Source: SZAS-103 sp043747745
Lineage (GTDB): Bacteria > Pseudomonadota > Gammaproteobacteria > Xanthomonadales > Xanthomonadaceae
Direction of reading: 5' to 3'
Assembly (NCBI GenBank): GCA_043747745.1
Contig: JAYTOP010000096.1
Location: 62,001-126,000 of the forward strand
Length of the DNA stretch: 64,000 bases
A program made the position numbers and the translations under genes. Under the pieces are notes generated by a model. The model made no database searches. It had not been told where the DNA came from and saw nothing but the letters and a program-made list of their open reading frames with translations. Shown in pieces: positions 1 to 9,180 of the stretch (position 1 is its first letter; each line of letters starts with the position of its first letter).

Positions 1-64
1 GAAAGGCAAAGGATTGCGCTACATCATCCGCCTGCCGCTGGAGCTGGCGCAGGCGGACGAATGA
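1..64 (+). CDS. 3' end of an unidentified gene, possibly a sensor histidine kinase
   Basis: Only the last 20 codons lie in the window, in the frame that begins at base 2 and ends with TGA at 62-64. The visible tail reads GLRYIIRLPLELAQADE. A glycine-rich turn followed by hydrophobic residues and a LPL segment just before the end is how many histidine-kinase ATPase domains finish, so that is my guess, but the fragment is too short to prove it. It converges with the RND permease gene across a REP-like inverted repeat. Confidence 0.35.
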   Translation, partial: KGKGLRYIIRLPLELAQADE

Positions 65-136
65 GGTCTGGAGTCGCGGTGGAAAGGTCGTTTCCGGCCC
101 GGCCCGGCCGGAGGCTTGCCACAAGAACAACAACAA

Positions 137-232
137 GTAGCCCGGATCGAGCGAAGTGTAATCCGGGGTTGTGGGTTGCCTGCTGCGCCCTCTCCTGACA
201 TCCCGGATTGCGCCTCACTCCATCCGGGCTAC
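137..232. repeat. REP-like inverted pair (GTAGCCCGGAT family)
   Basis: Two copies of a ~32-base element lie in opposite orientation. The plus-strand copy begins GTAGCCCGGAT at 137-147 and closes with AATCCGGG. The second copy reads in from the other strand, with its GTAGCCCGGAT complementary to 222-232. Each unit is itself a weak hairpin (CCCGGAT against ATCCGGG), so the whole forms a REP doublet. The last bases overlap the TAG stop codon of the RND permease gene at 229-231. Such elements commonly sit between convergent genes and can stabilise mRNA 3' ends. Confidence 0.75.
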
Positions 233-3200
233 GCGCTTGCGGGAGGGCCGTCCCCGGTCTGATCGCGGCCAGGGGCCACTGCCACAGATGTAGTCTTGCG
301 CTTGCCGCGTCGCTTCACCCATTCGCCAAGGTCATCGAGCACGGTGAATGCTGCCGGGATCACGATCAGGCTGAGCAGGGTCGATGTCATCAGGCCGCCG
401 ATCACCGAGATCGCCATCGGCCGCCGGAAGCTCGAGTCGCCGCTGAAACCCAGCGCGATCGGCAACATGCCCGCGGTCATCGCGAGCGTGGTCATGATCA
501 CCGGCTGCACGCGCTTGCGGCAGGCGTCGATCAGCGCATCGTGCTGGCTGAGGCCGTGTTCGTCCTCGGCCATCACCGCGTAGTCGACCAGCAGGATCGA
601 GTTCTTGGTCGCGATGCCGATCAGCATCAGCAGACCGATCAAGGCGGGCAGCGACAACGCCTGCTGGGTGATCAGCAACGCACCGAACGCGCCGCCCGCG
701 CACAACGGAACCGCGGTCAGGATCGTCAGCGGCTGCAGCGCGTGGTTGAACAACAGCAACAGCACCATGTAGATGCAAATCAGCCCGGCCGCCATCGCCA
801 TCACGAAACCGACGAAGAGTTCGATGAAGACTTCCGCATCGCCGGTGTTGAGGAAGCTCACCCCGGCTGGCAGTTTCTTCACGCTCGGCAGCGCCTCGAC
901 TTCCTTCATCACCTCGCCGAGCGGCCGGCCGTTGAGTTCGGCGGTGAGGGTGACGTTGCGCTGGCGCTGGTAGCGTGCGATCTGCGCCGGGCCGCTGGTG
1001 GTGAGGATGTCGGCGACCGTCGCGAGCGGCACGGTGCCGCTCTTGCCGCGCACGCGCAGCGCTGCGATCAGTGCCGGGTCGGCGAGCGTGGCCTGGCTGA
1101 AGCCGACCCGGATCGGCACTTGGCGTTCGGGCAGGTTCAATTTCGCGAGGCGCTGCTCGTAGTCGCCGGAGGTCGCGATGCGCGCGGCTTCGGCGATGTC
1201 CGCGGTCGCCACGCCGAGGTCGGCTGCGCGCGCCGGGTTCGGCACGATCACGAGTTCCGGTCGCAGCAGCGAGGCCGACGACGTAACGCTGCCGAGTCCC
1301 TTGATCTTGCGCAGGTCGTCCTCGACCGCGTGCGACGCATCGACCAGGCGGTTCGGGTCGTCGCTGGCCAGCACGAGTTGCAGCAGCGCGCCGGGTTCGG
1401 TGCTGATGTAACTGACGCGCGTGCCGGGCAGGTCGGCGAGGCGCGTGCGCGCATCGCGTTCGAGGTCCTGCTGCGAACGGCTGCGCTCGCCCTTGACGCC
1501 CCAGTCCAGCACCAAGGTCGCCTTGCGCGTTTCGCCAACGCCGGTCTTGGTCGGGTCGCCGATGTCGAGCGTGCTGCCGACCGTCGTATAGACGTGCTGG
1601 AGTTCCTTGATGCCGGAGAGTTTCGCACGCGCGAGTTCAGTGATCGCGACGGTGTCGGCGAGGCGCGTGCCGGGCGGCAGTTCCAGGCTCAGGTTGCTGC
1701 GGCCGAGGTCGGAAATCGGGATGAAGGTCGTCGGGATGAACGGCACGATCGCGAGCGAGCCGATGAACAACGCGAACGCGATCCACAACGTGCGCGCGCG
1801 ATGCCGAAGCGCCGCATCGACCCAGCCGAGGTACCAGGTCATCAGCTTGGTTTCGCCTTCCCGCACCGGGTGCGCCTTGAGCTGGTACGCCGCCATCATC
1901 GGCGTCAGCAGGCGCGCGACCAGCAGGGAAAACAGCACTGCGGTCGCGGCGGTCCAGCCGAATTCGCGGAAGAACTTGCCGGCGATGCCGGGCATGAACG
2001 CGACCGGCACGAACACCGCCGCGAGCGTCATCGAAGTGGCGATCACCGCCATGCCGATTTCCTGCGCCGCATCGCGCGCGGCGTCGAGCGGCGACTTGCC
2101 CATGCGCAGGTGGCGCACGATGTTCTCGATCTCCACGATCGCATCGTCGACGAGGATGCCGACCACGACCGACAATGCGAGCAACGTGATCAGGTTCAGG
2201 CTGAAGCCGAAGCCCCACATCACCGCGAATGTGGGGATGATCGACAGCGGCAGCGCGACCGCGGAGATCCACGTCGCCCGCCAGTCGCGCAGGAACAGCC
2301 AGACCACGAACAACGCGAGCAGTGCGCCTTCCCACAGCATCGTCATCGACGAATCGTAGGAGCGCTGCGCTTCCTCGACCGTCGAGGTGACGAGCTGGAA
2401 GCTCAGGTCCTGGTTGCTCGCCTTCAACTGGTCGAGCACCGCGCGCACATCCTTCGCGACCTGGATCTCGCTCGATCCGCGCGTGCGCGACAGCGAGAAC
2501 GCGACCACCGGCTTGCCATCGAACAACGCGACCTGGCTCGGGTCGGCGGCGCCGTCGGTGATCGTCGCCAGCGACGACAGCCGCAGCGAACGCCCGTCGA
2601 CGAGGCTGATCGAGAAATCGCGCAACTGCGCCGCATCCTCGAGCGTGCCGACGGTGCGGATCACCTGCTGCTCGCCCGCCAGCTCGGCCTTGCCGCCGGG
2701 ATGCTCGACCTGCATGCGCGCGAGCTGCTGCGACACTTCGCCGGCGGTGATGCCGTACGCCTGCAGCGCCTGCGGATCGAGATCGACGCGGATCTCGCGA
2801 TCGATGCCGCCCGCGCGCGTCACCAACGCCACGCCGGGCACGCCGTGCAGCGCCTTGTTGATCTCGCGATCGACGAACCAGCTGAGCTCGGCGGTGCTGC
2901 GCCGGTTCGAACCGACCGCATACGTCATCAGCGAGCCGCCGATATTGACCTTCGCGACGACCGGCTCCTGGATGTCCTGCGGCAGGTCGGCGCGGATGCG
3001 CGTGACCGCGTCCTTGACCTCGTTGAGCGCGGTCGGCAGGTCGGTGTCGAGGACGAACTCGATCGACGTACTGCTGACGCCTTCGTTGACCGACGACATC
3101 ACGCGCTTGATGCCGTTGACCGTCGCGACCGAGTCCTCGACCTTGCGGGTGACCTGGGTTTCGAGCTGGCTTGGCGACGCGCCGGGCAGGGCGATCGTCA

Positions 3201-3339
3201 CCGTCACCATCGGGAAGCTGACGTCGGGGAAGCGCGCGATCGGCAGCTTGTGGAAACCCCACAGGCCGGCCACGCACAGCACGAAGAAGATCATCAGCGC
3301 GGGCAGCGGGCGCTTGATCGCCCAAGCGGAAAAATTCAT
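229..3339 (-). CDS. RND-family multidrug efflux permease (AcrB/MdtC type)
   Basis: This 1036-residue protein is the inner-membrane, proton-driven pump of a tripartite efflux system. It opens MNFSAWAIKRPLPALMIFF, the usual first helix of the HAE1 branch, followed by a large periplasmic porter domain and a second helix set. The proton-relay residues are visible: the paired Asp in GILVDDAIVEIENI (helix 4) and the Lys in GIATKNSILLVDYA (helix 10). Length matches the family. The start ATG at 3339 overlaps the stop of the upstream adaptor gene by four bases, so the two are translationally coupled. No outer-membrane channel gene is adjacent; a shared TolC-type protein is presumably used. The substrate cannot be told from sequence. 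Confidence 0.95.
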   Translation of the reverse strand: MNFSAWAIKRPLPALMIFFVLCVAGLWGFHKLPIARFPDVSFPMVTVTIALPGASPSQLETQVTRKVEDSVATVNGIKRVMSSVNEGVSSTSIEFVLDTDLPTALNEVKDAVTRIRADLPQDIQEPVVAKVNIGGSLMTYAVGSNRRSTAELSWFVDREINKALHGVPGVALVTRAGGIDREIRVDLDPQALQAYGITAGEVSQQLARMQVEHPGGKAELAGEQQVIRTVGTLEDAAQLRDFSISLVDGRSLRLSSLATITDGAADPSQVALFDGKPVVAFSLSRTRGSSEIQVAKDVRAVLDQLKASNQDLSFQLVTSTVEEAQRSYDSSMTMLWEGALLALFVVWLFLRDWRATWISAVALPLSIIPTFAVMWGFGFSLNLITLLALSVVVGILVDDAIVEIENIVRHLRMGKSPLDAARDAAQEIGMAVIATSMTLAAVFVPVAFMPGIAGKFFREFGWTAATAVLFSLLVARLLTPMMAAYQLKAHPVREGETKLMTWYLGWVDAALRHRARTLWIAFALFIGSLAIVPFIPTTFIPISDLGRSNLSLELPPGTRLADTVAITELARAKLSGIKELQHVYTTVGSTLDIGDPTKTGVGETRKATLVLDWGVKGERSRSQQDLERDARTRLADLPGTRVSYISTEPGALLQLVLASDDPNRLVDASHAVEDDLRKIKGLGSVTSSASLLRPELVIVPNPARAADLGVATADIAEAARIATSGDYEQRLAKLNLPERQVPIRVGFSQATLADPALIAALRVRGKSGTVPLATVADILTTSGPAQIARYQRQRNVTLTAELNGRPLGEVMKEVEALPSVKKLPAGVSFLNTGDAEVFIELFVGFVMAMAAGLICIYMVLLLLFNHALQPLTILTAVPLCAGGAFGALLITQQALSLPALIGLLMLIGIATKNSILLVDYAVMAEDEHGLSQHDALIDACRKRVQPVIMTTLAMTAGMLPIALGFSGDSSFRRPMAISVIGGLMTSTLLSLIVIPAAFTVLDDLGEWVKRRGKRKTTSVAVAPGRDQTGDGPPASA

Positions 3340-4472
3340 GGCTGCTGCGTCGCCTTGACTGCGGCGGCGTTTGCAGCGGGCGCATCGACAACACGCACCC
3401 TGTCGCCATCGCCAAGGAATCCGGCGCCGGTCGCGACCACGGCCTGTCCATCCGGCAATCCGTCGGTCACTTCGACCTGGCCGCCATCGCTCGCGCCGGT
3501 GCGCACGCGGACGCGGTGGGCGACGCCCTGGTCGTCGACGGTGAAGACGTAGCCGTAGCCGTCGCGCATGACCAGCGATGCGGCCGGGATCATCAATCCG
3601 GTCGAGGTGCCGGTGATGATGCGGCCTTCGATGAAGGTGCCGGCCTTCAGCGCGCCGGGCGCGGGCAGGTCGGCGTGGATCAGGCCGGTGCGCGTTTCGG
3701 TGTCCACACCCGGCGACACCGCGCGCACGCGGCCATCGACCTGCTTACCGGTCGCGTCGTGAAGGACCACGGTCGCGCCGACGGCGATCTTGGCGAGGTC
3801 CGCAGCGGGCAATTCCGGTCGCCATTCCAGGCGGCCTTGGCGGATCATCCGCAGCAGTTCACCGCCCGCCATCACCACCTGGCCCGGCTGCACCATGCGC
3901 TTCGAAATCACTCCGTCGTCCGGCGCGCGCAGCGAGGCATAGTCGCGACGCATCTGCACACCGTCGCGCTGGGCCGCAGCGGTATTCGCCCGCGCCTCGG
4001 CCTGCAATTCTGCCGCACGCAATTCATCGAATGCGCTCGCGCTGATCAGCTGGCGGTCGACCATCATCTTTCCGCGCGCGAGGTTGGATTTCGCCAGGTT
4101 CACTCCCGCCTGCGCCTCCGCGAGCGCAGCCTGCGCCTGGCGCAGGTCGCTGTCGAGCGTGCGGTGGTCGATTTCCAGCAACACCTCGCCCTTGTGGACG
4201 TGCTGCCCGACATCGACGTTCAACGCCGTCACCCGCATCCCGCTGAGCTCGACGCCGAGCTGCATCTCCTCCCACGCAGCCACCGGCCCGGAAGCGATCA
4301 CGCTGCGCTCGATCGGCCGCATCCCGGCGTGGACGAGGGTGACGGCGAGGCCGACGGAAGCGGTATCAGCCGCGGCGCCCGACGCTGCCGGGTCGGCCTT
4401 CTTGCCGCAGGCGGCGAGGGCGAGGCAGGAGACGGCGACCAGGAAGAGGGAGCGGGTGAACGGTAAGGACAT
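3336..4472 (-). CDS. RND efflux periplasmic adaptor lipoprotein (HlyD/AcrA family)
   Basis: The 378-residue product is the membrane-fusion partner of the downstream RND permease. I start it at ATG 4472 because this gives a clean lipoprotein signal (hydrophobic run ending LALAAC, then GKKAD), whereas the open frame upstream of that Met carries no signal. The body shows a barrel-sandwich half (GQHVHKGEVLLEIDHRTL), a helical hairpin rich in Ala and Gln, the second sandwich half (DGVISKRMVQPGQVV) and the beta-barrel region. It should bridge the inner-membrane pump to an outer-membrane channel. The two genes overlap by four bases and form an operon starting in the 4473-4741 gap. Confidence 0.92.
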   Translation of the reverse strand: MSLPFTRSLFLVAVSCLALAACGKKADPAASGAAADTASVGLAVTLVHAGMRPIERSVIASGPVAAWEEMQLGVELSGMRVTALNVDVGQHVHKGEVLLEIDHRTLDSDLRQAQAALAEAQAGVNLAKSNLARGKMMVDRQLISASAFDELRAAELQAEARANTAAAQRDGVQMRRDYASLRAPDDGVISKRMVQPGQVVMAGGELLRMIRQGRLEWRPELPAADLAKIAVGATVVLHDATGKQVDGRVRAVSPGVDTETRTGLIHADLPAPGALKAGTFIEGRIITGTSTGLMIPAASLVMRDGYGYVFTVDDQGVAHRVRVRTGASDGGQVEVTDGLPDGQAVVATGAGFLGDGDRVRVVDAPAANAAAVKATQQP

Positions 4473-4741
4473 GCGGTGGTGCTCGGTGCGAGCTGGGTGC
4501 TGTAAGTTACCAGCACTCGGATGAATGGTATTGGGAAACCCAGGCTCCACGATGGCGCCGGATCTTTCAGGGGCAAGGGGAGGGGGTGTAACAATCCAGT
4601 TCCCCACCATGTGCGATGGACTCCATGCCAATCACCTCCACCTATTTCGGGGCTGGGGCATAGTGGGCGAGGTGGCAGAGCAAGATCATTTTTCGTCCGG
4701 GCCTGATGCTGCGCGCATGACATATTGCGAAGGAGGCTTTC

Positions 4742-5449
4742 ATGAACAAGCAAACGAAAGATCAGCCTCCGGCTACGGTGGGTTCCCATATGAAGTCGTT
4801 TCCCATCGTCTGCGTCGGCGGTTCGGCTGGCGGTCTCGACGCGTATATCCGGCTCTTGCAGAATCTTCCGGCCGACATGGGCGTGGCCATCGTCATCGTC
4901 AATCACATGCGCACGATGCCGACCCAACTGCATGAAATCCTGCCCAACTACACAAGCATGCCGGTTGATCTCATCACGGATCGTTTGATCATTGAACCCA
5001 ACCGTGTCTTCATCATCCCGGCGAATCGGGATTTACACATCGTCGATGGAGAATTCCGTCTGGAACCAATCTCCAAACCGCGCGGCTGGCCGGATGTCAT
5101 CACAGTCTTTCTGCGTTCAATGACCCGTTGCTGGGACGGCAAGCTGGTCGCCGTGATTGTCTCCGGCTATGACGGCGATGGGGCTGCGGCGCTATGCGGA
5201 ATCCAACAGGTAGGCGGCATCACGATTGCGCAGAAGCTGAGTACCGCGCGTCAACCGGATATGCCGGAGAGCGCCATCGCCAGCGGCTGCATCGATTTCA
5301 TCCTGTCGCCCGAAGAGATTGCACAAGAGCTTGTGCGAATTGCGCACGAGCAAGCCCCGCCGACGCCGACAGCCGACGCGCCAATGTCGCGAGAAGAGGT
5401 CAGTGAATGTCACGCACATCGGGCAGCAGGCGGCTCAGTTCCTTCTTGA
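4742..5449 (+). CDS. stand-alone CheB-type methylesterase domain protein
   Basis: This 235-residue protein is little more than one CheB catalytic domain (about residues 18-200) with no receiver domain. The nucleophile serine is in GGSAGG, the histidine in VNHM and the aspartate in SGYDGDG, so the catalytic triad looks complete. A strong ribosome site AGGAGG lies five bases before the ATG. Classical CheB removes methyl groups from chemoreceptors; here, without an attached receiver and with no chemoreceptor gene nearby, the substrate is unknown. It faces the CheB-CheR/kinase operon and its last 50 bases overlap, tail to tail, the Crp-like gene. The last ~20 residues are thus constrained by overlap and look non-domain. 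Confidence 0.85.
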   Translation: MNKQTKDQPPATVGSHMKSFPIVCVGGSAGGLDAYIRLLQNLPADMGVAIVIVNHMRTMPTQLHEILPNYTSMPVDLITDRLIIEPNRVFIIPANRDLHIVDGEFRLEPISKPRGWPDVITVFLRSMTRCWDGKLVAVIVSGYDGDGAAALCGIQQVGGITIAQKLSTARQPDMPESAIASGCIDFILSPEEIAQELVRIAHEQAPPTPTADAPMSREEVSECHAHRAAGGSVPS

Positions 5450-6140
5450 CCACGGCGTAACACTCACAGGCAGCGGCCTCCAGCCCTGCCCGGTCGAGCA
5501 CCGAAATGTGGCCGCGGCGGTAGCTGATGAATCCTGCACGCTGCGATTTCCCGGCCGCTTCCGTGATGGACTCGCGGCGCACACCGAACATGCTGGCGAC
5601 CTGTTCCTGCGTGATCAACAGCTCGGTTGAAGGCAATCGATCAAGCGTCAGCAGCAGCCAGCGGCACAATTGCTGATCGAGCGAATGATGCCGGGTGCAG
5701 ACTGCGGTCTGACTCATCTGCGTGATCAACGCCTGCGCATAGAGCAGCAACAAACGCTGCAACGCCCCGGCGCGCTCGAATTCCTGCTTGATCAGGCGAC
5801 GCCTCAGCCTGTAAGCGTGTCCCGCCGATTGCACCACAGCCGAGGTTGTCGTTGTATTTCCGCCCATGTACAGCGAAACACCGACAACGCCTTCATTGCC
5901 GACCCCTGCGACTTCGCACGACGCGCCAGACTCGGTCAGATAGTGCAGCGAAACGATGGCGGTCGTGGGGAAATACGCATGCTGCAATTGTCCGCCGGGT
6001 CCGTAAAGCATGTCGCCGACTTTCAGCGAAACCAACTCCAGATGTGCCGCCAAGGCGTCGAAGTCGGCTGCGGGCAACGCAGCCAGCAAACGGTTTTGCT
6101 TCGGGCTGCCTTGCGTTGTTTCCGGGCAGGACGACATCAT
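5400..6140 (-). CDS. Crp/Fnr-like transcriptional regulator
   Basis: The 246-residue product has an N-terminal cyclic-nucleotide-binding-type beta roll (about 20-130), a long dimer helix and a winged helix-turn-helix near 180-225 (LLITQEQVASMFGVRRESIT). The usual cAMP phosphate-binding cassette with Arg and Glu is not recognisable; instead it has the GNEGVVG motif seen in a Crp branch common in Proteobacteria, so the ligand may be absent or different. It is the last gene of the signalling operon: its ATG overlaps the stop of the receiver-PAS gene by four bases. This makes it a good candidate for the transcriptional output of the cascade. The 3' end overlaps the convergent CheB gene by 50 bases. 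Confidence 0.85.
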   Translation of the reverse strand: MMSSCPETTQGSPKQNRLLAALPAADFDALAAHLELVSLKVGDMLYGPGGQLQHAYFPTTAIVSLHYLTESGASCEVAGVGNEGVVGVSLYMGGNTTTTSAVVQSAGHAYRLRRRLIKQEFERAGALQRLLLLYAQALITQMSQTAVCTRHHSLDQQLCRWLLLTLDRLPSTELLITQEQVASMFGVRRESITEAAGKSQRAGFISYRRGHISVLDRAGLEAAACECYAVVKKELSRLLPDVRDIH

Positions 6141-6982
6141 CGACTCTTGAGAGCGTGCGCGTGGTTATCTGCCAGGATTTCCACGCCGATGCCGCGATAA
6201 CCAATGAAGCGGCAAAGTTGGTTGAACATCGGCTCGCCGCTTACGCGGAACTGTTGTCGCGAGCCATCGGCATTGACGCGACCGAGGACGAAATCAAGGA
6301 AGGGTTGCCGCGCGGCAATGGCCTCCAGCAATGTTTTCCGGGCGTCCTCGTCCCACCCTGCTACCGGAACGGGAGACTCTGCGGACAGGGGTTCGACCTG
6401 AAGGCCGAGCATCTCCAGGACCGGGCCCGACACCTTGCTGAAATGTCCATTTTCTTCCTGTTCCCAGTACCAGTCGGAAGCCAGTTCGGTCAGGCTGCGG
6501 AAGCGTGCTTCGCTCTCGCGCAGTTCGGCGGTCCGCTCCTGTACCGTCTCCTCCAGCGCCTTGCTGTGGTTCTCCAGTTTCCTGTACAGCAGCCGCACTT
6601 CCAGCATATTGCGGATGCGCGTCCTGGCTTCCACGAGATCGAATGGTTTGCTGATGAAATCCCTGACGCCGGCCTGCAAGGCGCGCAGTTTGTGACCGGG
6701 TTGTGCGGTGATCACGAGCACCGGCAGGTAGCCATCGACGTCGTTGGTCTTGAGGGCTTCGATGACCTGAAACCCGTCCATGCCGGGCATCTGCAGGTCG
6801 AGCAGGATCAGGTCGTAGCGGTTCTTGCGATGCAGCGCGCAGACCTCGTGCGGATTCATGGTCCAGGTTACATGCGCGTAGCCCGCGTCGCCCAGCAATT
6901 GCCTGAGCAGGTCGATATTGTCCTGCTGATCATCCACCAGCAGGATGCTGGCATTGAGAGTATTGGACTCCGAAACCGTCAT
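6137..6982 (-). CDS. response regulator with C-terminal PAS domain
   Basis: A 281-residue protein: receiver domain at about 10-125 (acidic pair in LLVDDQQDN, phospho-acceptor Asp in LILLDLQMPGMDG, signature Lys in FISKPFD), a coiled-coil linker (ENHSKALEETVQERTAELRE), then one PAS fold (about 165-275; SDWYWEQEENGHF). No DNA-binding, kinase or GGDEF domain follows, so it probably works as a phospho-relay or scaffold subunit. AGGAG precedes the ATG. It sits eight bases after the hybrid kinase gene and overlaps the Crp-like gene by four bases, placing it between a kinase and a transcription factor. Confidence 0.88.
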   Translation of the reverse strand: MTVSESNTLNASILLVDDQQDNIDLLRQLLGDAGYAHVTWTMNPHEVCALHRKNRYDLILLDLQMPGMDGFQVIEALKTNDVDGYLPVLVITAQPGHKLRALQAGVRDFISKPFDLVEARTRIRNMLEVRLLYRKLENHSKALEETVQERTAELRESEARFRSLTELASDWYWEQEENGHFSKVSGPVLEMLGLQVEPLSAESPVPVAGWDEDARKTLLEAIAARQPFLDFVLGRVNADGSRQQFRVSGEPMFNQLCRFIGYRGIGVEILADNHAHALKSR

Positions 6983-6990
6983 GGCTGCTC

Positions 6991-9180
6991 CTATTTCGAT
7001 GTGCGGCTCGCTGTGGAGAGCGAAAATTCCAGCGCAATATCCAGTGTATCCATGAACGCGTTGATCTTGATCGGCTTGGTGAGGTAGCGGTAAAACCCTG
7101 CCCGGAGGGCGTACTCAATGTCGCTGGCGATTGCATTGGCACTGAGCGCGATCACGGGGATGTGTGCGGTGGCCGGGTCTTCCGACAGGATTTTCATTGC
7201 TTCGACCCCGCTGATGCCGGGCAGGTTGATGTCCATCAGAATGACATCGGGACGAACCGCACGTGCGATCGCGATTCCGCTATCGCCGTCGGTCGCAGTC
7301 AGCAAGTGAATATCCGGCCGACGCGCGATGATCTCCTCGACCAGCGCCAGGTTCGCCGGATTGTCCTCGACGTAGAGCAGGGTGCGCATTGGCGTGTCGA
7401 TGTAATCCGGCGCCAGGGCGACTGCTGCGGCTTGGACTGCACCGGCGACCAGTGGTGGATCGGTCGTCAGGTCCAATTCAAACCAGAACACACTGCCCTT
7501 TCCGACAGTGCTTTGCACGCCGATGGTGCCGCCCATCATTTCGACGACCCGTTTGGAGACCACCAGACCGATGCCCGTGCCCTGCTCCGCGCCGGTCTCC
7601 TTGCCGAGACGATTGAACGGCTGGAAAAGCTGGGCCAGTTTGCCTGCTGACAATCCGTCGCCGGCGTCCGCGACACTGATGCGAATGCGCCCCGCAGTGC
7701 CTGGCACCCAGTCCACGATTACCGATCCGTCCGGCCTGTTGTATTTGATCGCATTGGAAAGCAGGTTGCTCAGGACTTGCTTCACCCGTTTCCGGTCGGC
7801 GTTGATGTGGCACGGGGCATCGAAGCGCGGAAATGACATGCGGATCCCGCGCGTTCGTGCCTGTGGTTCCAGCATCGCCTGGCACTCGCGCATAACCTCG
7901 TCCAGCGATACCGCCTCCATCGACAGCGAATGCGTTCCGGATTCGATTACCGCCAGATCGAGGATTTCGTTCACCAGCGCCAGCAAATACCACCCGGCCT
8001 TGAGAATGTAATCGACATTGCGCTTCTGGGTGGGGGTCGGCGGCGGAGACCCAGCTTCGATGAGCTGGGCAAACCCGAGGATCGCATTGAGGGGCGTACG
8101 CAGTTCATGGCTCATGCTGGACAAGAACTCCGACTTTGCGCGGTTGGCCTTGTCCGCGACGGCAGTTGTCTTGATCAGTTCTTGCTCGATCCGTTTGCGC
8201 TCAGTGATGTCACTGGCAGCGCCAAACCATTCGACCAGACCTTCGTTGTCGTCAAGTATGGGCACCGCGCGCGAACGCACCCAAGCGGTGGATCCGTCGG
8301 GACGCAGGACGCGATGCTCCATCTCAAAAAGTTTCTTGTGCGCAATCGCCTCGCTGACCGTCTGCCTGATGCGGGCATGTTCGTCGCGCGGAAGGTGATA
8401 ATCCATCCACGCCCAGTCGGCGAGCGGGCGGTCCGAATTCGCAAACAACTCGCGTCCGTCCAGTGGCAGCAGCGTTGACCAGTCGGCTGACATGCGGTAC
8501 GGGATCTCCAAACTAGCGTCTGCCAGGGCCCGATAGTTCCGTTCGGTTTCGCGCAGCGCCGCTTCCGCGAGCTTGCGTTCGGTGATATCGCTGAGTACCG
8601 CGCGCAATTCGAGCTCGCCGTTGCTGTCATGCGCGACGGTGGCCGCCCAATGCCCCCAGAATTGCATGCCGTCTTTCTTCACCATCCGCAACTCGCACGA
8701 TTGCGGCTCGCCGCTTTCGAGCAGTTTTTTCCTGTGCAGGTAGTAGAGGTCTGCGTCTTCTTTTTGGATGAAACGGGTCCATCGCTGCTTGAACAGTTCG
8801 CTGCGGGTCGTGCCCAGCAGACTGGCGACGGTGAGGTTGGCTTGCTTGATCAGCCCTTGCTCGCTGATGGTGCAGTAGCCTACCGGTGCCAGGTCGTAGA
8901 GGTCGAAGTACCGCGCCCGCTCGAAGTCCAGTGCCACCTGCGCATCACGCAACTCCTCGTTCTGCATCTCCAGTTCGATCTGATGCACCTGCAGATCGTG
9001 CAGCGTCTGGCGTGCTTCTTTTGGCGACAGTGGCTTGCTGTTTTCCAGCATTTGGGCAGCCTTTTTCCGCAAGCGCGCTTCTGCCTGCCGTCGCAGCGCC
9101 TGGGACGCGTTTGCTGAAGCGGCATCGTCCTTTAAAGACGAGTCCTGTTGCGCTGCGGCGCGCTCGTGTTTGTCAGTCAC
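6991..9180 (-). CDS. PAS-PAS hybrid histidine kinase with C-terminal receiver
   Basis: The 729-residue protein has no membrane segment and should be cytoplasmic. Order: N-terminal coiled coil (30-85), PAS (about 88-205), PAS with PAC tail (about 215-335), dimerisation domain with the phospho-His near residue 356 (SMSHELRTPLN), an ATP-binding domain (N box LLSNAIKYN, G1 VADAGDG, G2 GTGIGL) and a receiver domain (about 600-715, Asp near 650 in LMDINLPG). It starts at GTG 9180 overlapping the stop of the CheB-CheR gene as GTGA, which implies translational coupling. It can pass phosphate internally and probably onward to the receiver-PAS protein encoded next. Confidence 0.9.
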   Translation of the reverse strand: MTDKHERAAAQQDSSLKDDAASANASQALRRQAEARLRKKAAQMLENSKPLSPKEARQTLHDLQVHQIELEMQNEELRDAQVALDFERARYFDLYDLAPVGYCTISEQGLIKQANLTVASLLGTTRSELFKQRWTRFIQKEDADLYYLHRKKLLESGEPQSCELRMVKKDGMQFWGHWAATVAHDSNGELELRAVLSDITERKLAEAALRETERNYRALADASLEIPYRMSADWSTLLPLDGRELFANSDRPLADWAWMDYHLPRDEHARIRQTVSEAIAHKKLFEMEHRVLRPDGSTAWVRSRAVPILDDNEGLVEWFGAASDITERKRIEQELIKTTAVADKANRAKSEFLSSMSHELRTPLNAILGFAQLIEAGSPPPTPTQKRNVDYILKAGWYLLALVNEILDLAVIESGTHSLSMEAVSLDEVMRECQAMLEPQARTRGIRMSFPRFDAPCHINADRKRVKQVLSNLLSNAIKYNRPDGSVIVDWVPGTAGRIRISVADAGDGLSAGKLAQLFQPFNRLGKETGAEQGTGIGLVVSKRVVEMMGGTIGVQSTVGKGSVFWFELDLTTDPPLVAGAVQAAAVALAPDYIDTPMRTLLYVEDNPANLALVEEIIARRPDIHLLTATDGDSGIAIARAVRPDVILMDINLPGISGVEAMKILSEDPATAHIPVIALSANAIASDIEYALRAGFYRYLTKPIKINAFMDTLDIALEFSLSTASRTSK

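Noticed and set aside
208..3552. 1114-codon plus-strand open frame opposite the RND permease
   Set aside because: Arg/His/Gln-rich composition without any motif; it is the antisense shadow of a clear efflux gene in GC-rich DNA.
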